A stretch of DNA of 48,190 bases from an uncultured Pelagibacteraceae bacterium (GTDB lineage Bacteria > Pseudomonadota > Alphaproteobacteria > Pelagibacterales > Pelagibacteraceae). Position 1 is the stretch's first letter, and the number at the start of each line of letters is the position of its first letter. Of the stretch, positions 25,690-35,271 are shown in pieces. The notes beneath the pieces were generated by a model, which did not search any database, was not told where the DNA came from, and was given only the letters and a program-made list of their open reading frames with translations. A program made the translations under genes and the position numbers. The DNA is taken from positions 1-48,190 of the forward strand of contig CABYCN010000004.1 of NCBI GenBank assembly GCA_902517455.1. The letters run 5' to 3'.

Positions 25690-26582
25690 TTTCGTCCAAA
25701 ATCCGGCTTATTTGTATCAAGTTTAAGTTGAATAATTTTAGATCTAACTTTTTTAGTTTGAATTAATTTTTTCAAAATTGATTTGTTACTTTTCGTTGAA
25801 ATATCTTTTTGAAAAGAATTCAAATTCTTTATAAATAAGTTTATTGCTCTCGATATATTCTTTTTATTATCAAAAAAAATATCTCTCCACATTATTTCGT
25901 TAGATGCGGCTATTCTTGAAAAATCTCTCAAACCTCCTGCACTGAATTTTAACAAATCATATTTTTGCATTTTTTCAAAATCTTGAGCAGATTTAACTAA
26001 GTTATAGGCAATTAAATGTGGTAAATGACTTGTTATGGAAAAAATTTTATCATGTTTTTCAGCACTCATCAGCACTGTTTTCGAACCCATTTTCCTCCAA
26101 AAGGAGTTCAAAAACTTAATATGTTTTATTTTAGATCGTTTTTCTTTTATCAAAACGCACCATTTATTTTCAAATAATGATTGTTTTCCATTTTCAGGAC
26201 CACTAACTTCTGATCCAGTAATTGGGTGACTTGAGGTCCAAGAAATATTCTTTTTTAAATTTTTTTTAATCATTTTAATCGACATTAGTTTTGATGAACC
26301 TACGTCAGTTATAATATGATTTGATCTAAGATGACTATTTATATTAATAATTACTTTTTTATATTCACTCATGGGCGTACAGAAAATAATTAACTCTGAT
26401 TGTCTTACAGCATCCTCTGGTTTCTTGACTATAACCCCTGGCAATTTTAGTTTCTTAATTTTTCTAATATTTTTTTTTGATTTTTCGTAAACAAATATTT
26501 TTGGACATAGTTTTTTTTTATGAATTCTTCTCAATAAAGAGGAGCCAAGTAACCCGCAGCCAATAATAAATATATTTTTCAT
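25686..26582 (-). CDS. tyrA: prephenate/arogenate dehydrogenase
   Basis: 298 residues. The NAD(P) Rossmann loop G-C-G-L-L-G (8-13) opens the protein; D-V-G-S-S-K (93-98) and S-H-P-I-T-G-S-E-x-S-G (118-128, His119) are the TyrA substrate and catalytic region. It oxidatively decarboxylates prephenate (or arogenate) on the way to tyrosine; the preferred substrate cannot be settled here. There is no fused chorismate mutase or ACT domain. Its ATG overlaps the hisC stop by 4 bp (ATGA). Confidence 0.92.
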   Translation of the reverse strand: MKNIFIIGCGLLGSSLLRRIHKKKLCPKIFVYEKSKKNIRKIKKLKLPGVIVKKPEDAVRQSELIIFCTPMSEYKKVIININSHLRSNHIITDVGSSKLMSIKMIKKNLKKNISWTSSHPITGSEVSGPENGKQSLFENKWCVLIKEKRSKIKHIKFLNSFWRKMGSKTVLMSAEKHDKIFSITSHLPHLIAYNLVKSAQDFEKMQKYDLLKFSAGGLRDFSRIAASNEIMWRDIFFDNKKNISRAINLFIKNLNSFQKDISTKSNKSILKKLIQTKKVRSKIIQLKLDTNKPDFGRN

Positions 26583-27664
26583 TTCTTAAAAATACTTTCT
26601 ACTTCACGCATAAACTTTAAACAATTAATTCTTGATCCTATTGTTAATCGCAGCATATTTTGTATTTTATAACCATACTCTGTAGATCTTAGAAGTATCC
26701 CTTTCATTTTAAGTTTTTCATAAAAATATTTTGATTTGATTTTGCAATTTCTAAAATCTAGTAATAGAAAATTTGCTGAAATATCGTTTGTTCTAATTCC
26801 GTATTGATTTAAAAAATTTTTTAACTTTGTGGCATATTGAGTATTGTGTCGAACAGAACGGGTAATAAATTTTGTGTCTTTAAGAGACTCTATGGCCGCG
26901 AGTTGAGCAACCTCATTTATATTAAATGGTGGCTTTATTAAATTTAAAGCACTAATTATTCTTTTATCTCCATAGCCCCAGCCTACTCTTAAAGAGGCTA
27001 GACCATAAATTTTTGAAAATGTTCTTAGAATAAATACATTATTATTTTTTTTAAATAAATCTAACCCAGATTTATAGTCTTTATTTTTCATATATTCCGC
27101 ATAAGCATCATCAACAACTAATAATATATTTTTTCTTAGTTTTTTTCTCAAAGTAATAAGTTCAAATTTATCTAAATAAGTTCCAGTAGGATTATTTGGA
27201 TTAGCCAAAAAAACTATTTTTGTATTTTTAGTAACTTTTTTTAATATTTCGTTTATTGAAATTTTAAAATTCTTTTCTTTGGCAAAAATAACTTTTGCAC
27301 CGACTATTTTCGCATAAATCCTGTACATTAAAAAACTAAACTGAGGAACTATTACTTCATCCTTTTGATTTAGAAAAAGTTGGCATAACATTTGAATAAC
27401 TTCATCCGAACCGGCACCACAAATGATTTTGTCATTTTTACATTTAAACTTTTTCGATAATTGATTTATTAATTTTTGTGATTTTCCATCTGGGTATACA
27501 GAGAAATTAAAATTTCTACTTGATATTATTTTTTTGGCTTTTGGGCTTACGCCTAATGCAGACTCATTTGCTGAAAGCTTAATAGCTTTTTTTATTTTTT
27601 TAATACTAGATTTTCCTGGTATGTAAGGCTCTATATCAATTCTTTTAAATCTTAATGACGTCAT
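26579..27664 (-). CDS. hisC: histidinol-phosphate/aromatic aminotransferase
   Basis: 361 residues of the class I/II aminotransferase fold. PLP-site motifs: N-P-N-N-P-T-G (155-161), V-V-D-D-A-Y-A-E (183-190), and the Schiff-base Lys218 in T-F-S-K-I-Y-G-L followed by R-V-G-W-G. Length and the S-A-N-E-S start region match HisC. It makes histidinol phosphate in histidine synthesis; the overlap with tyrA suggests it also, or mainly, transaminates aromatic 2-oxo acids, as HisC2/HisH homologues do in other alphaproteobacteria. It diverges from metX across the riboswitch-bearing spacer. Confidence 0.92.
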   Translation of the reverse strand: MTSLRFKRIDIEPYIPGKSSIKKIKKAIKLSANESALGVSPKAKKIISSRNFNFSVYPDGKSQKLINQLSKKFKCKNDKIICGAGSDEVIQMLCQLFLNQKDEVIVPQFSFLMYRIYAKIVGAKVIFAKEKNFKISINEILKKVTKNTKIVFLANPNNPTGTYLDKFELITLRKKLRKNILLVVDDAYAEYMKNKDYKSGLDLFKKNNNVFILRTFSKIYGLASLRVGWGYGDKRIISALNLIKPPFNINEVAQLAAIESLKDTKFITRSVRHNTQYATKLKNFLNQYGIRTNDISANFLLLDFRNCKIKSKYFYEKLKMKGILLRSTEYGYKIQNMLRLTIGSRINCLKFMREVESIFKK

Positions 27665-27737
27665 CTTTTAAATCTTTAAGCTCTTTATAAATAAAATAAC
27701 AATTATTTATATAGTATTAGTTAAAAAATTTTTAAAA

Positions 27738-27766
27738 TTGACATACTAAATAACATCTTGTACATA
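27738..27766 (+). promoter_or_regulatory. sigma-70-type promoter for metX
   Basis: A perfect TTGACA lies at 27738-27743, followed after 17 bp by TACATA (27761-27766); CATAAT at 27763-27768 is an alternative -10 with 19-bp spacing. Transcription would start at about 27772-27776, exactly at the first stem of the SAM-II aptamer. Confidence is moderate because the -10 is imperfect in A/T-rich DNA. Confidence 0.55.
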
Positions 27767-27772
27767 ATTCAT

Positions 27773-27821
27773 GCGCTGATTTACCTGAATTGCGAGCGCT
27801 TTAAAAAAACCGCTAAAAAAG
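27773..27821 (+). ncRNA. SAM-II riboswitch upstream of metX
   Basis: The P1 stem is GCGCT (27773-27777) with AGCGC (27795-27799). Between them lies GATTTACCTGAATTGC, close to the loop of the structurally known metX SAM-II RNA (there GAUUUAACCGUAUUGC), and the 3' pseudoknot strand is GCTAAAAAAG (27812-27821), matching its GCUAAAAAGG. The downstream gene is metX, the classical SAM-II target in alphaproteobacteria. Binding of S-adenosylmethionine should lower metX expression. The 3' strand is 34 nt from the metX ATG and is followed at once by eight T residues, so the expression platform is not the usual masked Shine-Dalgarno. Confidence 0.9.
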
Positions 27822-27855
27822 TTTTTTTTCTCTCAATTCATGCTCAGCTTAAATT

Positions 27856-28971
27856 ATGAATAATAAAGAAAACATAAAAACTATTGTTGTTAAAAAACCA
27901 TTAAAATTGGATTGTGGTCAAACAATAAATGATTTCCCTCTAGCATACGAAACCTATGGTTCGCTTAATATAAAAAAAGATAATGCAATCTTAGTTTGTC
28001 ACGCCTTGACTGGTGATCAATTTGTTACAGGTCTTAATCCAATAACAAAAAAAGATGGTTGGTGGTCAAATGTTGTTGGTCCAAACAAATCTATAGATAC
28101 AAATAAATATTTTGTTATTTGTATTAATGTAATTGGTGGATGTATGGGTTCATTTGGTCCTAGTCATATCAATCCAAAAACAAAAAAAATATTTGGCACA
28201 GATTTTCCAGTAATTACAATTAATGATATTGTTAATGCTCAAATAAATTTATTAGATCATTTTGGAATTAAAAAACTTTTTTCTGTTGTAGGTGGTTCAA
28301 TGGGTGGAATGCAAGTTTTGCAGTTTGTAAGTAATTTTCCAGAAAAAACAAAAACAGCAGTGCCCATTGCTTGCACATCTAGCCACTCGGCTCAAAATAT
28401 AGCCTTTAATGAACTAGGAAGGCAGGCAATTACTGCTGATCACAACTGGTCTGAAGGTAATTATTCATCTAATAACATTAATCCAGATAAAGGTTTAGCT
28501 GTAGCTAGAATGGCTGCACATATTACATATTTATCAAAAAAAGGTCTCCAAGAAAAATTTGGAAGAAAATTACAAGAGAGAGATGCTCTTAAATTTGGTT
28601 TTGACGCTGACTTTCAAATAGAAAGTTATCTAAGATATCAGGGTTCCGTATTTGTAGATAGATTTGATGCAAATAGTTATCTTTATATTACTAGAGCGAT
28701 GGATTATTTCGATTTGGGTAAACAATTTGATGGTAATCTCTCTAATGCCTTCAAAAACTCTAAAACTAAATTTTTTGTAATATCCTTTACTTCTGATTGG
28801 CTTTATCCTACACAAGAAAATAAAGATATAGTTATTGCTTTAAATGCTATCGGGGCAGATGTTGGTTTTGTAGAAATAAAGTCAGACAAAGGTCATGACT
28901 CCTTTTTATTAGATGTTCCTGATTTTTTAAAAACCCTTAAAAACTTTTTGGATAAATCTTATTTTAAGTAA
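27856..28971 (+). CDS. metX: homoserine O-acyltransferase (MetX)
   Basis: 371 residues of the alpha/beta-hydrolase fold. Nucleophile Ser148 in G-G-S-M-G-G-M-Q; Asp314 (T-S-D-W-L-Y-P) and His347 (G-H-D-S-F-L) complete the triad. The segment N-V-I-G-G-C-M-G-S and the oxyanion region around C-H-A-L-T-G are as in MetX. It activates homoserine with acetyl-CoA (or succinyl-CoA; the acyl donor cannot be decided here) as the first committed step to methionine by direct sulfhydrylation. The SAM-II riboswitch upstream gives end-product control. The stop overlaps the metW start by one base. Confidence 0.96.
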   Translation: MNNKENIKTIVVKKPLKLDCGQTINDFPLAYETYGSLNIKKDNAILVCHALTGDQFVTGLNPITKKDGWWSNVVGPNKSIDTNKYFVICINVIGGCMGSFGPSHINPKTKKIFGTDFPVITINDIVNAQINLLDHFGIKKLFSVVGGSMGGMQVLQFVSNFPEKTKTAVPIACTSSHSAQNIAFNELGRQAITADHNWSEGNYSSNNINPDKGLAVARMAAHITYLSKKGLQEKFGRKLQERDALKFGFDADFQIESYLRYQGSVFVDRFDANSYLYITRAMDYFDLGKQFDGNLSNAFKNSKTKFFVISFTSDWLYPTQENKDIVIALNAIGADVGFVEIKSDKGHDSFLLDVPDFLKTLKNFLDKSYFK

Positions 28972-29585
28972 TGCTTATGAAACCAGAATATAAAATAATC
29001 TCAGATATAATAAATGAAAATTCTAGAGTATTAGATGTTGGATGTGACGATGGAACTTTAATGGAATTTCTTAAACTAAATAAAGATGTTGATATCAGAG
29101 GTATTGAGATATCAAAAGAAAAAGTTCAAATTTGCGTATCTAAAGGATTAACGGTTATTGAAGGTAACGCAGAACTGGATCTAAAACAATTTCCAAATAA
29201 ATCATTTGATTATGTAGTCCTTGGTCAAACTTTACAAGCCTTCTTAAACCCAGAAATAGTCATAAAAGAACTTTTAAGAGTAGGGAAAAAAGCAGTTGTT
29301 ACAATTCCTAATTTTGCGCACTGGAAAGTAAGACTAAATTTATTGTTGAAAGGGACTATGCCAGTAACTAAAACACTTCCTAATGAGTGGTATAATACAC
29401 CAAATCTTCACATGTGCACTATTAAGGATTTTTTTAAATTTTCTGAAAAAATAGATTTTAAAATTTTTAAATCCTTAGCACTTATAAATGAGAATGTATC
29501 AACCATAAATAATTCTAATTTATTTACAAAAAATTTATTTGCTGAACTTGGAATATTTTTAATTGAGAAATCATATGAAAATTGA
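28971..29585 (+). CDS. metW: methionine biosynthesis protein MetW
   Basis: 204 residues with a SAM-dependent methyltransferase fold: V-L-D-V-G-C-D-D-G-T-L near 16-26, then S-F-D-Y-V-V-L-G-Q-T-L-Q, and the MetW hallmarks P-N-F-A-H-W-K-V-R and W-Y-N-T-P-N-L-H. MetW is almost always encoded with MetX and is thought to support its activity, though its chemistry is not well settled. A second in-frame ATG lies 6 bp downstream and could be the true start. It shares the riboswitch-controlled transcript with metX. Confidence 0.95.
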   Translation: MLMKPEYKIISDIINENSRVLDVGCDDGTLMEFLKLNKDVDIRGIEISKEKVQICVSKGLTVIEGNAELDLKQFPNKSFDYVVLGQTLQAFLNPEIVIKELLRVGKKAVVTIPNFAHWKVRLNLLLKGTMPVTKTLPNEWYNTPNLHMCTIKDFFKFSEKIDFKIFKSLALINENVSTINNSNLFTKNLFAELGIFLIEKSYEN

Positions 29586-30294
29586 GATAATAAAATGTCT
29601 TCAAGATAACTATAGTTATCTAATAATTGACGAGACTAATAATAATGCATGTGTAGTCGATCCTAGCGTGTCAAATCCAATAATTAATTTCATTAAAAAT
29701 AATAATATAAAATTAAAATATATTCTCAATACTCATCACCATCATGACCATATTGGTGGTAATATAGAATTAAAAAAAAAATATGGATCTAAAATAGTTG
29801 CATTTAAAGGTGATAAGGAACGTATTCCTGAGATTGATATTCTTGTTGAGGATAATCAGACATGGAAAGCAGGTAATTTTGAAGCAAAAATTTATCATAC
29901 GCCAGGTCATACAAATGGACATATCGTATTCTATTTTTTTAAAGAAAAAAAAATTTTTACTGGAGACACTCTCTTTTCTCTTGGTTGCGGAAGAGTATTT
30001 GAGGGAACCAATGAACAGATGTTTTACTCTTTAGATAAAATTAAAAAACTTCCCAAAGAAACAGAAATATATTGTGGACATGAATATACACTGCAAAATT
30101 CAAATTTTTGTATTCAGCAAGATCCTAAAAATTTTAAACTTAAAGATAAGATAACAAAGATTAAAAAAAAACTTCAGGAAGATCTTCCAACAATACCAGT
30201 AATTTTAAGTGAAGAGATAGAAACAAATATATTTCTCAAAGCTAAAAATATAGAAACATTTTCAAAACTTAGAGATTTAAAGGATAATTTCTAA
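29575..30294 (+). CDS. gloB: hydroxyacylglutathione hydrolase (glyoxalase II)
   Basis: 239 residues from the ATG at 29575, which overlaps metW by 11 bp; an in-frame TTG 12 bases earlier would add four atypical residues. The metallo-beta-lactamase metal site is T-H-H-H-H-D-H (53-59), with T-P-G-H-T, T-G-D-T-L-F and C-G-H-E-Y-T supplying further ligands. The length and C-terminal helical part fit GloB. It hydrolyses S-lactoylglutathione to lactate and glutathione, detoxifying methylglyoxal. It is the third gene after the riboswitch, so it may share methionine-linked control by position alone. Confidence 0.93.
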   Translation: MKIEIIKCLQDNYSYLIIDETNNNACVVDPSVSNPIINFIKNNNIKLKYILNTHHHHDHIGGNIELKKKYGSKIVAFKGDKERIPEIDILVEDNQTWKAGNFEAKIYHTPGHTNGHIVFYFFKEKKIFTGDTLFSLGCGRVFEGTNEQMFYSLDKIKKLPKETEIYCGHEYTLQNSNFCIQQDPKNFKLKDKITKIKKKLQEDLPTIPVILSEEIETNIFLKAKNIETFSKLRDLKDNF

Positions 30295-30304
30295 TTTATA
30301 TAGC

Positions 30305-30332
30305 TTGACTAAAACTAGGCTAAGACTATATT
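30305..30332 (+). promoter_or_regulatory. sigma-70-type promoter for rplU-rpmA-obgE
   Basis: TTGACT (30305-30310) and TATATT (30327-30332) are separated by 16 bp, within the 65-bp spacer between gloB and rplU. The start point would fall near 30339, inside the short palindrome CTTAATT-AAA-AATTAAG (30335-30351), leaving a leader of about 20 nt. It fits a strong promoter for ribosomal protein genes. Confidence 0.55.
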
Positions 30333-30359
30333 GCCTTAATTAAAAATTAAGATTGTACT

Positions 30360-30758
30360 ATGTCATTCGCAATAATTCAAACAGGTGGAAAACAGTATAA
30401 AGTAAAATCTGGTGAAATTTTAAAAATTGAAAAATTACCATACTCAAAAGCTGATAGTAAAATAGAATTTAAAGACATACTTGCTTATGGTGATGATAAG
30501 ATAATTGAAATCGGAACACCAATGGTTCAGGGCTCAAAAGTTGAAGCAAATTTGATTAAAAATAGTAAAAATAGAACTATCTTGATATTTAAAAAAAGAA
30601 GAAGACAAAACTCAAGACGAAAGAATGGGCATAGACAAGAATACTCATTAATAAGAATTAACAAAATTTTCTCAAAAGACGGAAAAGTCCTGTCTGAGGC
30701 TCAAAAGATTTCTAAGCCCTCGAAGAAAGAGGCGGCTGAAAAAGAAATAAGTAAGTAG
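30360..30758 (+). CDS. rplU: 50S ribosomal protein L21
   Basis: 132 residues. The core (1-103) has the L21 signature: F-A-I-I-Q-T-G-G-K-Q-Y-K-V near the start and K-K-R-R-R-Q-N-S-R-R-K-N-G-H-R in the rRNA-binding loop. A charged, lysine/glutamate-rich tail of about 25-30 residues extends beyond the length of E. coli L21 (103); such tails occur in alphaproteobacteria. It has no Shine-Dalgarno; the bases just before the ATG read TTGTAC. rpmA begins 9 bp later. Confidence 0.97.
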   Translation: MSFAIIQTGGKQYKVKSGEILKIEKLPYSKADSKIEFKDILAYGDDKIIEIGTPMVQGSKVEANLIKNSKNRTILIFKKRRRQNSRRKNGHRQEYSLIRINKIFSKDGKVLSEAQKISKPSKKEAAEKEISK

Positions 30759-30767
30759 GTACAAGTT

Positions 30768-31022
30768 ATGGCAACAAAAAAAGCAGGTGGATCTTCCAGA
30801 AACGGTCGTGATAGTGCTGGTCGAAGATTAGGCGTTAAAAAGTATGGTGGTGAGACAGTAATACCTGGAAATATAATTGTTAGACAGAGAGGTACTAAAA
30901 TATTTCCTGGAGAAAATGTAGGAATGGGTAAAGATCACTCAATTTTCTCAGTGATTAAAGGTAAAGTAGTTTTTAAAAAGACTAAATCAGATAGAACTTT
31001 TGTTTCAGTAAAACCCAATTAA
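30768..31022 (+). CDS. rpmA: 50S ribosomal protein L27
   Basis: 84 residues. [16 protein letters not shown] at the start and R-L-G-V-K-K-Y-G-G, then [10 protein letters not shown], are textbook L27. The N-terminus reaches the peptidyl-transferase centre; no Firmicutes-type cleavable extension is present. It is in the conserved rplU-rpmA-obgE order, 28 bp ahead of obgE. Confidence 0.98.
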   Translation: MATKKAGGSSRNGRDSAGRRLGVKKYGGETVIPGNIIVRQRGTKIFPGENVGMGKDHSIFSVIKGKVVFKKTKSDRTFVSVKPN

Positions 31023-33129
<2,107 letters not shown>

Positions 33130-33130
<1 letters not shown>

Positions 33131-34380
33131 TGAATAACTTACTTAAAAATATTGGCAAAAAATCGAAAAAAGCATTTTCTATTCAACTGGATACTAAAAA
33201 AAAAAATAAAGTCCTTAAAAATTATCTTCATTTAATATTAAAAAATAAAAAATTAATTTTAAGTGAAAACCTAAAAGATATTGAAAATGCTAACAAAAAA
33301 AAATTAAATGATAATTTGGTAGAAAGACTAGTTTTAACCAACACAAAAATTTTGGATATTGTTAATTCAATTGAAAATATAATTAAATTAAAAGATCCAA
33401 CCAATATTGTTTTAGAAAAATGGAAACGGCCTAATGGTTTAAGTATTTCAAAAGTATCAATTCCCATAGGAGTAATTGGGGTCATTTATGAAAGTAGGCC
33501 TAACGTTACATCAGATGTTGCATCATTATGTTTTAAGTCGGGTAATTCAGTAATCTTAAAAGGTGGTGCTGAAGCATTTTATTCAAATCGTATACTTTCG
33601 AAATTATTTAGAAGGTCTCTTAAAAAAAATAAAGTAGATGAAAATTTTGTACAATTTATAGATTTAAAAAAAAGGAAAGTAGTTGATTTACTTTTAACTA
33701 AAATGAACAATTTTATTGACGTAATTATTCCAAGAGGAGGGAAAAGTTTGGTAAAGAAAGTTCAAAAATTATCTTCAATTCCAACAATTGGACATTTAGA
33801 GGGAGTGTGTCACACATATGTAGATAAAGATGCAAATCTTAAAATTGCAAAAAAAATTATTTATAACGCTAAAATGAGAAATACAGCTATTTGTGGCGCT
33901 ACAGAAACAATTCTGTTACATGAAAAAATAGTTAAAAAATTTGTTAATCCAATATTTAAGGATCTAGAAAATGGTGGATGTAAAATTATAGGAGATAATA
34001 AAATTATAAAATCTTACAATGGTAAAGTACAAAAAGCCTCGATTAATGATTGGTCTAAAGAATATTTATCTCCAATTGTTTCTGTTAAGACAGTTAAAAA
34101 TTTAAATGAAGCAATTAATCATATAAATAAATATGGAACAATGCATACTGACTCTATAATTACTCGAAACAAACTAACCGCCAGAAAATTTCTTAAAGAA
34201 GTAAAAAGCTCAATCGCTATGCACAACACCTCAACACAATTCGCTGATGGAGGAGAATTTGGTTTTGGTGGTGAGGTTGGAATATCTACAAATACATTAC
34301 CCCCACGTGGTCCTGTAGGATTAAATCAATTAGTTTCTTATAAATACCAAATATCAAGTAATGGGAAAATAAGGAATTAA
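33130..34380 (+). CDS. proA: gamma-glutamyl phosphate reductase
   Basis: 416 residues of the aldehyde dehydrogenase superfamily. Catalytic Cys255 sits in N-T-A-I-C-G-A-T-E-T; P-I-G-V-I-G-V-I-Y-E-S-R-P-N and V-I-P-R-G-G are ProA blocks, and the C-terminal F-G-F-G-G-E-V-G-I-S region is intact. It reduces the ProB product with NADPH to glutamate semialdehyde. It overlaps proB by one base, and the two enzymes act on a labile shared intermediate. Confidence 0.97.
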
Positions 34381-34381
34381 T

Positions 34382-34903
34382 TTGAGACTCAAAAAAATTA
34401 AAATTGGAATTCTAGGTGGGTCTTTTGATCCTGCGCACAGAGGCCATCTTGCAATTTCTAAAGAGGCATTAAAAAGATATAAATTAAAAAAAGTAATATG
34501 GGCAATTACAAAAAAAAATCCATTTAAGAAACTCAGCAATGTAAGCCTTTTGGTTAGAGTTAAACACTGTAAAAAAATTATAGGCAAGAATAATTTTATA
34601 AAAGTTAAATTTTATGAGAAGAAAATAAAATCCAATAAAACAATTAATTTGATAAATTATTTAAACAGAAATAAGAAAATTGAGATTTTCTTTTTAATGG
34701 GTGCAGATAATCTGATTAGCTTTCACAAATGGCATAAATGGGAAACTATTTCTGAAAAATGTCAAATTATAGTGTTTGACCGCCATGGGTACAAAAAAAA
34801 ATCCTTAAATTCAACAACATTTAAAAGATTGAATAATAAAAATCTAAAGTTTATTGAGTTTAATAAAGTTAATATTTCATCTTCTCAATTAAGAAAAATT
34901 TGA
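34382..34903 (+). CDS. nadD: nicotinate-nucleotide adenylyltransferase
   Basis: 173 residues from a TTG at 34382, with AAGGA at 34371-34375 placed six bases upstream, inside the end of proA. The nucleotidyltransferase motif G-G-S-F-D-P-A-H-R-G-H is at about 11-21; the family's C-terminal I-S-S-x-x-L-R motif is the last thing in the protein. It adenylates nicotinate mononucleotide to make deamido-NAD. Homologues usually run 15-30 residues past that motif, so this is a trimmed form. No ATG start exists upstream of the signature. Confidence 0.93.
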   Translation: MRLKKIKIGILGGSFDPAHRGHLAISKEALKRYKLKKVIWAITKKNPFKKLSNVSLLVRVKHCKKIIGKNNFIKVKFYEKKIKSNKTINLINYLNRNKKIEIFFLMGADNLISFHKWHKWETISEKCQIIVFDRHGYKKKSLNSTTFKRLNNKNLKFIEFNKVNISSSQLRKI

Positions 34904-34920
34904 TAGGGTTAAATTAATTA

Positions 34921-35271
34921 ATGGAAAATATTTTAGATTTAAAAGAAACCATCATTCAAACTTTAGATATAAATAAAGCTCTAGATATCGTTAGTATAGA
35001 TTTAAAAGATAAGAGTTCTATGGCTGATTACATGATTATTGCTAGTGGTACATCCTCGAGACATATTCAATCATTGTCTGAACAAGTCCTTGAGAAACTA
35101 AAGAATAATGGTGTGAAAAATTCTAAGATTGAGGGAAAAGACAGTAGTGAATGGAAATTAGTTGATGGAATTGATTTAATTATACATATTTTTCATCCTG
35201 AAAAAAGAAAGTTTTATGAACTTGAAAAAATGTGGTCTGAACTAATACCTAAAGAAAAATTAATAATATGA
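34921..35271 (+). CDS. rsfS: ribosomal silencing factor RsfS
   Basis: 116 residues. Family core: A-L-D-I-V-S-I-D-L, A-D-Y-M-I-I-A-S-G-T-S-S-R-H, E-G-K-D-S-S-E-W-K-L-V-D and I-H-I-F-H-P-E-K-R-x-F-Y-E-L-E-K-M-W. It binds uL14 and blocks 30S-50S joining under starvation. It follows nadD in the conserved order. The stop overlaps the next ATG (ATGA), so the gene is joined directly to the S41 protease; the rlmH gene commonly found between them is absent. Confidence 0.96.
   Translation: MENILDLKETIIQTLDINKALDIVSIDLKDKSSMADYMIIASGTSSRHIQSLSEQVLEKLKNNGVKNSKIEGKDSSEWKLVDGIDLIIHIFHPEKRKFYELEKMWSELIPKEKLII

Noticed and set aside
29798-30034. 78-codon open frame in another frame of gloB
   Set aside because: It overlaps the metal-binding core of glyoxalase II on the same strand and has no ribosome site.
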